A stretch of DNA of 64,000 nucleotides from Cellulomonas chengniuliangii (GTDB lineage Bacteria; Actinomycetota; Actinomycetes; Actinomycetales; Cellulomonadaceae). This document shows, piece after piece, positions 1 to 7,892 of this stretch. A program made the translations under genes and the position numbers. Location of the stretch: contig NZ_CP101988.1 of assembly GCF_024508335.1 (NCBI RefSeq), forward strand, positions 2,046,001 to 2,110,000, read 5' to 3'. The first letter of the stretch is position 1, and every line of letters starts with the position of its first letter. The notes below the pieces were generated by a model. That model was not told the DNA's origin and did not search any database. It saw only the letters and a program-made list of their open reading frames with translations.

Positions 1-791
1 CGCTCGCTCGCCACGGTGAGCCCCACGGCGCCCGCGAGCAGGGCGAGCCGCACGGGCCGGGGCGCGTCGAGCACCACCGCGGCGCCCAGCATCGCGCCGA
101 GCGCGTTCGCTCCCCCGTCGCCCAGCATGTCGCGCTCGGCCAGGTCCGCCTCGATCCCTGCCGACGCGGCGCCCACCACCGCGGCTGCCGCGCCCGACCC
201 GGCGCCTCCGGCGAGCGCCATCGGCGCCGCGGCGAGGCCGACGGCCTTCAACGCGCGTCCGGGGCGCAGGTCCAGCAGGTTGACGAGGTTCGCGGTGGCC
301 GCGATGAGCGCCCCCGAGGCCGCCACGTCGGCGGCCCACGCCACTGGCGCCCGGCGCGAGCCGTCGGCGCCGCGCCCCGGGGTGGCGACCGCTGCCGCGA
401 CCAGTGCGCCGGCTCCGATGCCCAGCACCTTGAGCGCGCCAGTGGTCAGCCGGCCCTCGCGCAGCGCGCCGAGGTGGCCGCGCAGCCCTTTCGCACGCGT
501 CTCCTGGTCTTCCGCCAGGTCGTCCACAAGGCCGAACGTCGCGCCCGCCAGGGTCGCCACGCTCGACGCGACCGCTGCACGCGGCGTCGGGGCGCCGAGG
601 GCTCCGCCGACGATTAGTCCCGCCGCGGCGGCGGGACCCGAGAGCAGGCTCACCGGCTCGCCGCGGTGGTTCATCCGGGTCCACCGGCGGGAGCCGCCGG
701 GCGGGTCCTCGTCGAGGGCGCCCCGGACCGCGAGCGTGACGCTCGACGCCGCGAGCCCGGCGACGACCCTCTGCCCCAGGCCCACCGTCAT
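1..791 (-). CDS. MraY/WecA-superfamily glycosyltransferase-like membrane protein, partial
   Basis: This reading frame runs off the window start, so the C-terminus is missing; 263 residues are visible. It begins at an ATG overlapping the stop of the SteB gene (ATGA). It is rich in hydrophobic segments and keeps polyprenyl-phosphate sugar-phosphate transferase marks: an Asp pair in FGLVDDLAED (residues 86-95), NLVNLLDLRPGRALK (168-182) in place of the NxxNxxDGxDGL motif, and DMLGDGGAN (221-229). The family moves phospho-sugars onto undecaprenyl phosphate at the inner membrane. The changed second motif makes the true substrate uncertain and a non-canonical role possible. Its place next to SteA and SteB suggests envelope or septum work (inference). 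Confidence 0.8.
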   Translation of the reverse strand, partial: MTVGLGQRVVAGLAASSVTLAVRGALDEDPPGGSRRWTRMNHRGEPVSLLSGPAAAAGLIVGGALGAPTPRAAVASSVATLAGATFGLVDDLAEDQETRAKGLRGHLGALREGRLTTGALKVLGIGAGALVAAAVATPGRGADGSRRAPVAWAADVAASGALIAATANLVNLLDLRPGRALKAVGLAAAPMALAGGAGSGAAAAVVGAASAGIEADLAERDMLGDGGANALGAMLGAAVVLDAPRPVRLALLAGAVGLTVASE

Positions 792-1831
792 CCCGCGGCC
801 CCGTTCGCGGCGCCATCAGGGTCGGCCACGCCGTCTGCGGCCGGGGGGACCGGTGTGCGGTCGACGGGCGGAAGGGCCACCCGCGTCGGCACGATCGTCT
901 CGCCCTCAGCGAATCCGTAATGGCCGTTGACGCCACCGATCCGCGCGTTCAGCGCGAGCGGCACGCTCACCTGTCCGGCAATCAGGTCGGCGCCCGCGAC
1001 GGTGGTGATCTTCCCGGAGAGCGCGTCATCGGCGATCACCCGGCCGGCGAGGGTCGTGCTGGACGACCCGGAGTCTGCCAGGACAGCGCCCTCCGAGCCG
1101 TCCTGCGCGGCGGTCACGACGGCGAGCTGCGCCGTGACGATGGCAGCGGCTGCGTCCTCGTCGACGTCCTCGTCCTTGTCCTCGGGCGCCCGCGGGGTGA
1201 GGACGACGATCGCATCCGCCGGGGCGCTCACCGATTCCGCGCCGGTCACGAGCGGCTTGTCGCCGACGCTCAGCAGCTGGAGCAGCACCGACGCGGGCTC
1301 GGAGAACTGGTCCGGCGCCTGGGGGTCCGCGCCCGTGAGGGCCTGCACGAGTGCCGTCGCCAGTTCGACGTCGGTGCCGGTGTTGTCGGCCGGCGCCGGG
1401 TCCAGGTACTCCACGAGAGTGCCGACCAGCGCCTGGCGGAAGCTCCGCAGCCCGGGGTCCGTCCAGGTCTCGGCCAGGGTGACCACGCCGCTGACCTGCG
1501 CGCCGGACGCGGTGAGCTGCGCCTCGATCTCGTCGACCTCGCCCTCGGTCACCTCGCCGAGCGCCACGACCGCCACGCGGCGGTCGGCCAACGCGCCGGC
1601 GAGCAGCTGCGGCGCGGCCGACTCGATGTAGTCGGTGGCGTCCTGCAGGTTCGCGGAGGCGACGTCGGCCTCCGTCCGAAGCGACTCCTTCTCCGCGCGC
1701 AGCGCCTGCACCTGGCCGGTGAGGGTGTCGCCGATGGTCTCCTTGAGCGGCCCGGCGCCCAGAGCGATCCCGACCGCGAGGGCCAGGAACACCGAGATGA
1801 GCGAGACGATGTGGTAGCGGAAGTCGATCAC
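788..1831 (-). CDS. steB: SteB/MctB-family membrane coiled-coil protein
   Basis: The 347-residue protein has a short cytoplasmic start, one N-terminal membrane helix (about residues 8-28) and then a coiled coil (about 35-70), followed by an outer domain of alternating Ala/Val-rich segments. This is the layout of the MctB family (PF11382). M. tuberculosis Rv1698 was named a copper transport protein. The Corynebacterium homologue SteB partners SteA and activates the septal hydrolase RipA during cell separation. Being directly downstream of SteA, the cell-separation role looks more likely here than copper export. The stop overlaps the start of the MraY-like gene, so the two are probably translationally coupled. 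Confidence 0.85.
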   Translation of the reverse strand: MIDFRYHIVSLISVFLALAVGIALGAGPLKETIGDTLTGQVQALRAEKESLRTEADVASANLQDATDYIESAAPQLLAGALADRRVAVVALGEVTEGEVDEIEAQLTASGAQVSGVVTLAETWTDPGLRSFRQALVGTLVEYLDPAPADNTGTDVELATALVQALTGADPQAPDQFSEPASVLLQLLSVGDKPLVTGAESVSAPADAIVVLTPRAPEDKDEDVDEDAAAAIVTAQLAVVTAAQDGSEGAVLADSGSSSTTLAGRVIADDALSGKITTVAGADLIAGQVSVPLALNARIGGVNGHYGFAEGETIVPTRVALPPVDRTPVPPAADGVADPDGAANGAAG

Positions 1832-1883
1832 GATGTGGTCTCTCGGTCAGGTGCGGGCGTGGGCCGGGGCGTCTGGGGCGCGG

Positions 1884-3071
1884 TCATGGCGTGGAGCCGA
1901 AGATCGAGCGGGTCCACGAGAACAGGTCGTCGAACCGCGCGCCGGTGAGGCCGAGCAGCGTCTGCCCCGCCTCGGTGGACGCGAGCGCGACGCCGAGCGC
2001 GAGCAGCCCGGCCATGACGAGCAGCAGCAGCTGCACGTTGGAGATGCGCTGACGGTACAGCCGCGACACCCCCTTGGCGTCGACGAGCTTGCTGCCCACG
2101 CGCAAGCGCGTCAGGAACGTGGAGGCCATGCCCGAGCGGCCCTTGTCCAAGAACTCGACGAGCGTGGCGTGCGTGCCGACGGCGACGATGAGCTCCGCGC
2201 CCTTGTCGTCGGCCAGCAGCATCGCCACGTCCTCGCTGGTGCCGGTCGCGGGGAAGACGACGTGCTGCACGCCGAGCTGCTCGACCCGTGCGAGACCGGG
2301 CGCGCGGCCGTCGCGGTAGGCGTGCACCACGACCTCCGCGCCGCACCGCAGGGCGCGGTCGGAGACGGAGTCCATGTCGCCGACGATGAGGTCGGGGGTC
2401 CACCCGGCCTCGAGGATGGCGTCCGCGCCGCCGTCCACGCCGATGAGCACCGGCCGGTACTCGCGGATGTACGGCCGCAGCGTGACGAGGTCTTCCTTGT
2501 AGTGGTAGCCGCGCACGACGATCAGCACCTGCCGCCCGTCGATGACGGTGGACACGTCCGGCACCCCGACGCCGTCGAGCAGCAGCTCGCGCTCCCGCCG
2601 GAGGTAGTCCATCGTGTTGGCGGCGAAGGACTCGAGCTGGACGGACAGCCCTTCCCGCGCCTCCGCCATCGCCGCGGCGACGGTCTCGTCGGTCTGCTCG
2701 ACGCCTTCGGCGACCAGCGTGGCGCCGTCGTGCACCGCGCCGTCGACCACGCGCAGCGTGCGGCCGTCGGGGATCGTCATGATGTCGGGCCCGAGGTCGT
2801 CGATCAGCGGGATGCCCGCCTCCACGAGGATCTCCGGGCCGAGGTTCGGGTATCTGCCCGACGTCGACCGGGCGGCGTTGAGGACAGCGGCCGGCTGGCA
2901 CGCGACGAGCGCCTCGGCGGACACGCGGTCGATGTCCAGGTGGTCGATGACCGCGATGTCACCGGGACGCAGACGCTTGGTCAGCGCCTTCGTCCTCGGG
3001 TCGACACGGGCGGGGCCGGCGACTCCGGGCTCGTCGGGCAGGGGGGCGCGCTTGCGCAGCGAGACTCTCAT
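1884..3071 (-). CDS. steA: SteA-like cytokinetic ring protein
   Basis: The 395-residue protein resembles Corynebacterium SteA and M. tuberculosis Rv1697. The central part has a thiamin-pyrophosphokinase-like fold with DGGADAILEAG and DLIVGDMDSVSD, both Asp-rich turns typical of that fold. The N-terminus (to about residue 100) is a separate domain. One hydrophobic helix (NVQLLLLVMAGLLALGVALA) near the C-terminus anchors it in the membrane. In the family SteA recruits SteB to the division site. There is no sign that it makes thiamin diphosphate. It starts 6 bases after the recN stop and is followed by steB 52 bases on, which supports a shared operon. Confidence 0.85.
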   Translation of the reverse strand: MRVSLRKRAPLPDEPGVAGPARVDPRTKALTKRLRPGDIAVIDHLDIDRVSAEALVACQPAAVLNAARSTSGRYPNLGPEILVEAGIPLIDDLGPDIMTIPDGRTLRVVDGAVHDGATLVAEGVEQTDETVAAAMAEAREGLSVQLESFAANTMDYLRRERELLLDGVGVPDVSTVIDGRQVLIVVRGYHYKEDLVTLRPYIREYRPVLIGVDGGADAILEAGWTPDLIVGDMDSVSDRALRCGAEVVVHAYRDGRAPGLARVEQLGVQHVVFPATGTSEDVAMLLADDKGAELIVAVGTHATLVEFLDKGRSGMASTFLTRLRVGSKLVDAKGVSRLYRQRISNVQLLLLVMAGLLALGVALASTEAGQTLLGLTGARFDDLFSWTRSIFGSTP

Positions 3072-3077
3072 CGGGGT

Positions 3078-4820
3078 TCATCGTCCCATGCCGGAGAGGC
3101 TCAGGAGCTCGGCTGCGTGCGTGCGTGCCGCATCGGAGTCCTGGTGGCCTGACAGCATCCTGGCGAGCTCGCGCACGCGCTCGTCTCCCGTGACGTCCCG
3201 CACATCGGACTCGGTCACCACATCGGCGCCTTCTCCGGTCGACTTCGTCACCACGAGGTGCTGATCGGCGAACGCCGCGACCTGCGCGAGGTGCGTCACG
3301 ACGAGCACCTGGCCCCCGCGGGCCAGCGCCGCCAAGCGGCGGCCCACCTCGACCGCGGCCTTGCCTCCCACACCGGCGTCGACCTCGTCGAAGACGAACG
3401 TCGCCGGCCGGTGGGCGCCCGAGCCGGGCGAGGTGGCCAGGGCCACCTCGATCGCGAGCATGACGCGTGACAGCTCGCCGCCGGACGCCCCCTTGCCGAG
3501 CGGACGCGCCGGGGCCCCCGCGTGCGGGACGAGGAGCATCTCGACGACGTCGGCGCCGTGCGGGCCTGGCTCGTCGGCGGGCTCGACCCGGACGCGCAGT
3601 TGCGCGCCGCCCATGGCGAGGCCCGCCAGCTCCGTGGTGACCGCCTCGGCGAGGGACGACGCGGCCCGCAGCCGTCCGTCGGTGATCGACTTCCCCAGCG
3701 TCTCCAGGGTCGCGGTGAGCTCCTCCGCCTGGGCGGCGAGCGCGGCCAGGCGCCCGTCGCCGTCGTCCAGGTCGAGGAGGCGTCGCCCGGCGGCGTCCGC
3801 CCAAGCGAGCACCTCGGCGACGTCGGCCCCGTAGCTGCGGGTCAAGGAGGCCAGCTCGGCCCTCCGGCGCTGGGCCTGGTCGAGCCGCGCGGGGTCGGCC
3901 TGGAGGTCCTCGAGGTACGACGCCAGGTCGGTGGCGGCGTCGGTCAGCAGGTATCCCGCCTCGGCGACCCGGGTCGCGAGGGCGGCGAGCGTCGGGTCGT
4001 GCTCGCCGGCCAGCTCGAGGGCCCGGCGGGCATGCTCGACGAGGGCGGCTGCCGCCTGCTCCTCGCCGACCCCTGTGCCGTCCTCCCCGACCAGGACGGT
4101 GTGGGCTCCAGCAGCCGCCGCGCGGAGGTCCTCCGCGTGCGCCAGCCGGTCGATCTCGGCGCCGAGGGCCACGTCCTCGCCCGGTTGCGGGGCGATCCGC
4201 TCGACCTCGCCGAGCCCCAGGCGCAGCAGCTCGGCCTCGCGCGCCCGTTCCTGCCCGCGCTCGGTCAGCTCGTGCAACTCGGCGACGACGGCCTGGCGCC
4301 GGGACCAGCTCTCCCGGTAGGCGGACAGCACTTCCTCGTGCTCGGGGCCCGCGTAGGCGTCCAGGGCCTGGCGCTGGCGTGCCGGAGACCGGAGACGGGC
4401 CTGGTCCGCCTGCCCGTGAACGGTCACGAGCTCGTCGGCGATCTCCGCGAGGACTCCTTGCGGCACCGACCGCCCGCCCAGGAACGCGCGAGACCGTCCC
4501 GTCGAGCCGGGCGTCGTCGCGGCGACGGTGCGGACCAGCACGAGGGACCCGTCGTCGTCGAGCTCGGCGCCGGCCTCGAGCGCGCGGGCCAGCACCCGGG
4601 AGTCGGAGGGCAGCAGGACCCGTCCCTCCACCGCGGCCGAGGCGCCCCCGGTGCGCACGGTCGCCGGGTCGGCCTTGCCGCCGAGCAGCAGGTTGAGGCC
4701 GGTGAGCACCATCGTCTTGCCGGCGCCGGTCTCGCCTGTCAGGACGGTGAGCCCGGGCCGCAGCGGGACGTGCGCCCGGCCGATCACCCCGAGGTCCTGG
4801 ATCCGGATCTCTTCCAGCAT
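3078..4820 (-). CDS. recN: DNA repair ATPase RecN
   Basis: The 580-residue SMC-like protein acts in double-strand break repair. An ABC-type head is split by a long coiled coil: Walker A GETGAGKTMVL near residue 30, the signature GKGASGGELSR near residue 460, and Walker B FVFDEVDAGVGG close behind. The middle region is rich in heptad-like Ala/Glu/Arg/Leu. The frame is open further upstream, but the start was set at MLEEIRIQDLGVIG because this is the usual RecN N-terminus and it follows the NAD kinase stop by 2 bases. I see no LexA-type box before it, so expression probably comes from the operon promoter. Confidence 0.95.
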   Translation of the reverse strand: MLEEIRIQDLGVIGRAHVPLRPGLTVLTGETGAGKTMVLTGLNLLLGGKADPATVRTGGASAAVEGRVLLPSDSRVLARALEAGAELDDDGSLVLVRTVAATTPGSTGRSRAFLGGRSVPQGVLAEIADELVTVHGQADQARLRSPARQRQALDAYAGPEHEEVLSAYRESWSRRQAVVAELHELTERGQERAREAELLRLGLGEVERIAPQPGEDVALGAEIDRLAHAEDLRAAAAGAHTVLVGEDGTGVGEEQAAAALVEHARRALELAGEHDPTLAALATRVAEAGYLLTDAATDLASYLEDLQADPARLDQAQRRRAELASLTRSYGADVAEVLAWADAAGRRLLDLDDGDGRLAALAAQAEELTATLETLGKSITDGRLRAASSLAEAVTTELAGLAMGGAQLRVRVEPADEPGPHGADVVEMLLVPHAGAPARPLGKGASGGELSRVMLAIEVALATSPGSGAHRPATFVFDEVDAGVGGKAAVEVGRRLAALARGGQVLVVTHLAQVAAFADQHLVVTKSTGEGADVVTESDVRDVTGDERVRELARMLSGHQDSDAARTHAAELLSLSGMGR

Positions 4821-4822
4821 GG

Positions 4823-5716
4823 CTATCCCTCCCGTCCGATCGAGGTGCCGTACGGCCGGGGGGCCTCGGGGCCTCCGCGCCATCCCTCGACGGGCAGGCC
4901 GAACTTGCTGACCAGCCGATCGGTGAACGGCGCGGGGGTCAACCGGGCCAGCCGGACCGGTATCGGGCTCTTCCGGACCTCGACGCGCGAGCCCACCGGC
5001 ACGTCGATCCGACGACGCCCGTCGCAGCTGAGGATCGCGCTGGCGGGCGATCGGTTGATCAGCTCGACGGCGAGGACGCTCGATGGCCCCACCACGAGCG
5101 GCCGCGCGAAGAGGGCATGCGCCGAGAGCGGCACGAGGATCATCCCGTCGACGTCCGGCCACACCACGGGCCCGCCGGCAGAGAACGCGTGCGCGGTCGA
5201 CCCGGTCGACGTCGACATCACCACCCCGTCGCAGCCGAACGACGACAGCGGCCGTCCATCGACCTCGACGACGACCTCGATCATCCGGGCGGGGTCGCTC
5301 TTCTCCAGCGCGGCCTCGTTGAGCGCCCAGCCGCGGGCGATCTCGTCCCCGCCCGGCAGGTGCACTTCCACGTCGAGCGTCCCGCGCTCCTCGACCTCGT
5401 ACGCGCCGTCGGCGAGCCGACGCACCGCCTCGGCGATGTTCTCCCGCTCGCTCTCCGCGAGGAACCCGACATGGCCCAGGTTGACGCCGAGCAACGGCAG
5501 GCCCGAACCCCGGGTGAGCTCCGCCGCTCGCAGGATGGTGCCGTCGCCGCCCAGCACGATGGCCATCTCGATGTCCCCGAGCGGCACGGGCACGCTGTCG
5601 TCGAGTGCCAGCACCGGCGTCATGCCGACGGCCTCCAGCGCGCGCAGGGTCTCCTGCGTGGCGGCGACCGCCTCCTCCCGGCCGCTATGGGTCACGACAA
5701 GCGCACGACGCCTCAT
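4823..5716 (-). CDS. nadK: NAD kinase
   Basis: The 297-residue protein phosphorylates NAD to NADP with ATP or polyphosphate in the cytoplasm. The diagnostic motifs are intact: GGDGTILRAAE near residue 58, NEAAL near residue 148, the glycine-rich loop STSTGSTAHAFSAGGP, and the C-terminal SCDGRRRIDVPVG segment. The length is usual for bacterial enzymes. Its start overlaps the tlyA stop by 4 bases and its stop is 2 bases before recN, the same arrangement as in mycobacteria (tlyA-ppnK-recN). Confidence 0.96.
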   Translation of the reverse strand: MRRRALVVTHSGREEAVAATQETLRALEAVGMTPVLALDDSVPVPLGDIEMAIVLGGDGTILRAAELTRGSGLPLLGVNLGHVGFLAESERENIAEAVRRLADGAYEVEERGTLDVEVHLPGGDEIARGWALNEAALEKSDPARMIEVVVEVDGRPLSSFGCDGVVMSTSTGSTAHAFSAGGPVVWPDVDGMILVPLSAHALFARPLVVGPSSVLAVELINRSPASAILSCDGRRRIDVPVGSRVEVRKSPIPVRLARLTPAPFTDRLVSKFGLPVEGWRGGPEAPRPYGTSIGREG

Positions 5717-6540
5717 GCCTCTTCACCTCCGGGCGCAGGGGCGCGGACCGCGGCCTCCACCTGCTCGACGAGCTCCATGTCCGAGAGGGGGGTCCCCGAA
5801 CGGCGCAACCACAAGAAGTACTCCACGTTGCCACTCGGCCCCGGCAGAGGGCTGCGGACCACGCCGGCGACGTCCAACCCGAGGCGCACAGCGCTGCGCG
5901 CCACGCCCAGCACCGCCTCGGCTCGCAGCACCGGCGACCGCACCACCCCGCCGGAGCCCAGGCGCTCACGGCCCACCTCGAACTGCGGCTTGACCATGAC
6001 GACGAGGTCGGCGTCGGGCCGCGCCACCGCCACCAGGGCGGGGAGCACGAGCGTCAACGAGATGAAGGACAGGTCGGCGACGACGAGCTCGGGCGCCGGA
6101 TCGACGTCGCCGGGCTCCAAGCCCCGCACGTTCACACCCTCGCGGACCTCCACCCGCGGATCCTCCCGCAGGGCCTGCACGAGCTGATCGTGTCCGACGT
6201 CCACCGCCACGACGTGCGCGGCGCCCCGTCGCAGCAGCACGTCGGTGAAGCCTCCCGTGCTGGCCCCGGCGTCGAGGCATAGCCGCCCCTCGACGCGCAG
6301 CCCTTCGTCGGCCCACGCGTCGAGGGCGCCCACCAGCTTGTGGGCAGCGCGCGACGCCCACGCAGGCTCAGCGTCCGTGGCATCGACGTCGACCCGCTGG
6401 CCGTCCCGGACGGAGGTGGCGCTGCGACGCGCCACCGCGCCGTCGACGAGCACACGGCCGGCGGCGATCAGCTCGGCCGCGTGACGACGCGACCGAGCCA
6501 CACCGCGCCGCACGAGCTCGCTGTCCAGTCGAGAGCCCAT
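5713..6540 (-). CDS. tlyA: TlyA-family rRNA 2'-O-methyltransferase
   Basis: The 275-residue protein has an N-terminal S4 RNA-binding domain (about residues 4-62, starting SRLDSELVRRGVARSR) and a Rossmann-like FtsJ-type methyltransferase domain. The SAM-binding loop is LDAGASTGGFTDVL, followed by VADLSFISLT and MVKPQFEVGRE, which carry expected catalytic Asp, Lys and Glu positions. TlyA methylates ribose 2'-OH groups on 16S and 23S rRNA in mycobacteria, and its loss there gives capreomycin resistance. The gene lies 6 bases after a small conserved ORF and overlaps nadK by 4 bases. Confidence 0.95.
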   Translation of the reverse strand: MGSRLDSELVRRGVARSRRHAAELIAAGRVLVDGAVARRSATSVRDGQRVDVDATDAEPAWASRAAHKLVGALDAWADEGLRVEGRLCLDAGASTGGFTDVLLRRGAAHVVAVDVGHDQLVQALREDPRVEVREGVNVRGLEPGDVDPAPELVVADLSFISLTLVLPALVAVARPDADLVVMVKPQFEVGRERLGSGGVVRSPVLRAEAVLGVARSAVRLGLDVAGVVRSPLPGPSGNVEYFLWLRRSGTPLSDMELVEQVEAAVRAPAPGGEEA

Positions 6541-6546
6541 GAGCCG

Positions 6547-6756
6547 TCAGCCCTCAGTGTCCGCGAGCCGCGCCTGCAGACCCGTGTGGACGGCCTCGAA
6601 CGCCGTGACGTGCGTGGAGAGCGGCTGGGCCGCCAGGCCCGCCAGCCCAGCCAGCACCGCGTCGACCTGCGGGTCGCCCGTGGCGCCCGCGCCCTCGTGG
6701 TCAGTGCTGGGCGCCACGCCGTCGCGCGCCTCGTCCACGTCACTCACCGATGTCAC
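6547..6756 (-). CDS. Small conserved protein between HAD phosphatase and TlyA
   Basis: The 69-residue acidic protein has a disordered start and a helical C-terminal half (VDAVLAGLAGLAAQPLST then a predicted helix ending RLADTEG). The position matches the small ORF Rv1693 between Rv1692 and tlyA in M. tuberculosis. I recognise no domain with known function. The frame is supported by strict synteny and by the 6-base gap to tlyA. It may be a coupling peptide or a small partner protein; nothing in the sequence decides this. Confidence 0.75.
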   Translation of the reverse strand: MTSVSDVDEARDGVAPSTDHEGAGATGDPQVDAVLAGLAGLAAQPLSTHVTAFEAVHTGLQARLADTEG

Positions 6757-6830
6757 TCCCCGTCGTCGGTCCCACTGGGTGGGGCTGGGTGGCGGCGCCG
6801 GTGTCCGGACGCCGCCACGGCACGCCCACG

Positions 6831-7892
6831 CTACCGGGCGCCTGCCACAGAGCCGACGTCATGCACATCCAGGTCGGGGACGGATCCGGCGTCGAGCTCC
6901 CCGCCCGCGTCGACCGTCGACCACGCCGCCGCGCACGCCGCGCGCACCAGGTCCACCCCGTCCTCCGTGCCGCTCGCACCGCCCGTCGAGCGGTGCAGCT
7001 CGAGCCGTCCGTCACGCACTCGGGCGGCGGTGGACCGGCACTCCCACCAGCCCTCCGCGCCGAGCACCGGCTCCGGGTGGGGAGTCAGCAGCGAGAGCAG
7101 GTCGGCGCCGATGTACGAGGGCCGCTCCCCCGGCGTGGCCAGCACGTCGTCCCGCGCCGTGCTGACTCCCGTGAGCACGTGCAGGCCCGGGTAGTCGGCC
7201 GCGCGGGCGCCGCCCAGATCGGTGTCCAGCCGGTCGCCGATGACGAGCGGGGCCTGGGCGCCCGCTCGCTCGACGGCCAGCTGGTACATGGTGGGAGACG
7301 GCTTGCCGGCGCTCGCCGGCTCGACGCCGGTCGCCGACCGCACCGCGCCGACGAGCGCGCCGTTGCCGGGGGCGAACCCCCGCGCGGTGGGCAGGCTCAG
7401 GTCGAGGTTGCTCGCCACGTGCCACGCGCCCCGCTGCACCGCGTACGCGGCCTCGGCGAGCTGCGCCCATCCGAGCTCGGGCGCGAAGCCCTGGGCGACG
7501 GCATCGGGCTCGTCGTCAGCCGACGTCACCACGGTGAAGCCGGCGGCGCGCACCGCGGTGACGAGGCCGGCGCCACCGACCACCAGCACCTTGGCGCCAC
7601 GCGGCAGGCGGGTGGTGAGGACCACCGCGGCGGCCTGTGCGGCCGTCATCACCTCGTCCGGGCTCGCGGGTATGCCCAGCCCGGACAGCTGGCCGGCCAC
7701 CGACTCGGGCTCGCGCGAGGCGTTGTTGGTCACGAACACCAATCGCTGCCCGATCGCGCGCGCCCCGGCGAGCCCCTCCGCGGCGCCCGGGATCGGCTCG
7801 TGGCCTCGGTAGGCCACGCCGTCGAGGTCGACGAGGGCGAGGTCGTACCGCTCAGCCAGCGGGACGTCGCATCCCAGCAGGCCGCCCCTCAT
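6831..7892 (-). CDS. HAD-superfamily IIA phosphatase (glycerol-3-phosphate phosphatase-like)
   Basis: The 353-residue protein belongs to the NagD/PGP-type HAD hydrolases. Motif I is VDLDGVAYRG with the nucleophile Asp22 and the acid/base Asp24. Motif II is VFVTNNASR, motif III is the Lys in SAGKPSPTMYQ, and motif IV is VIGDRLDTDLGGA. A C2-type cap lies between motifs II and III, and there is a C-terminal extension of about 90 residues. The M. tuberculosis gene in the same position (Rv1692) is a D-glycerol-3-phosphate phosphatase in phospholipid recycling, so the same substrate is a fair guess but not proven here. The start overlaps the upstream stop by 4 bases. Confidence 0.88.
   Translation of the reverse strand: MRGGLLGCDVPLAERYDLALVDLDGVAYRGHEPIPGAAEGLAGARAIGQRLVFVTNNASREPESVAGQLSGLGIPASPDEVMTAAQAAAVVLTTRLPRGAKVLVVGGAGLVTAVRAAGFTVVTSADDEPDAVAQGFAPELGWAQLAEAAYAVQRGAWHVASNLDLSLPTARGFAPGNGALVGAVRSATGVEPASAGKPSPTMYQLAVERAGAQAPLVIGDRLDTDLGGARAADYPGLHVLTGVSTARDDVLATPGERPSYIGADLLSLLTPHPEPVLGAEGWWECRSTAARVRDGRLELHRSTGGASGTEDGVDLVRAACAAAWSTVDAGGELDAGSVPDLDVHDVGSVAGAR

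Noticed and set aside
16-930. A 304-codon plus-strand frame at the window start
   Set aside because: It lies opposite the MraY-like gene, which shows real motifs, and is rich only in Ala, Arg, Pro and Ser.
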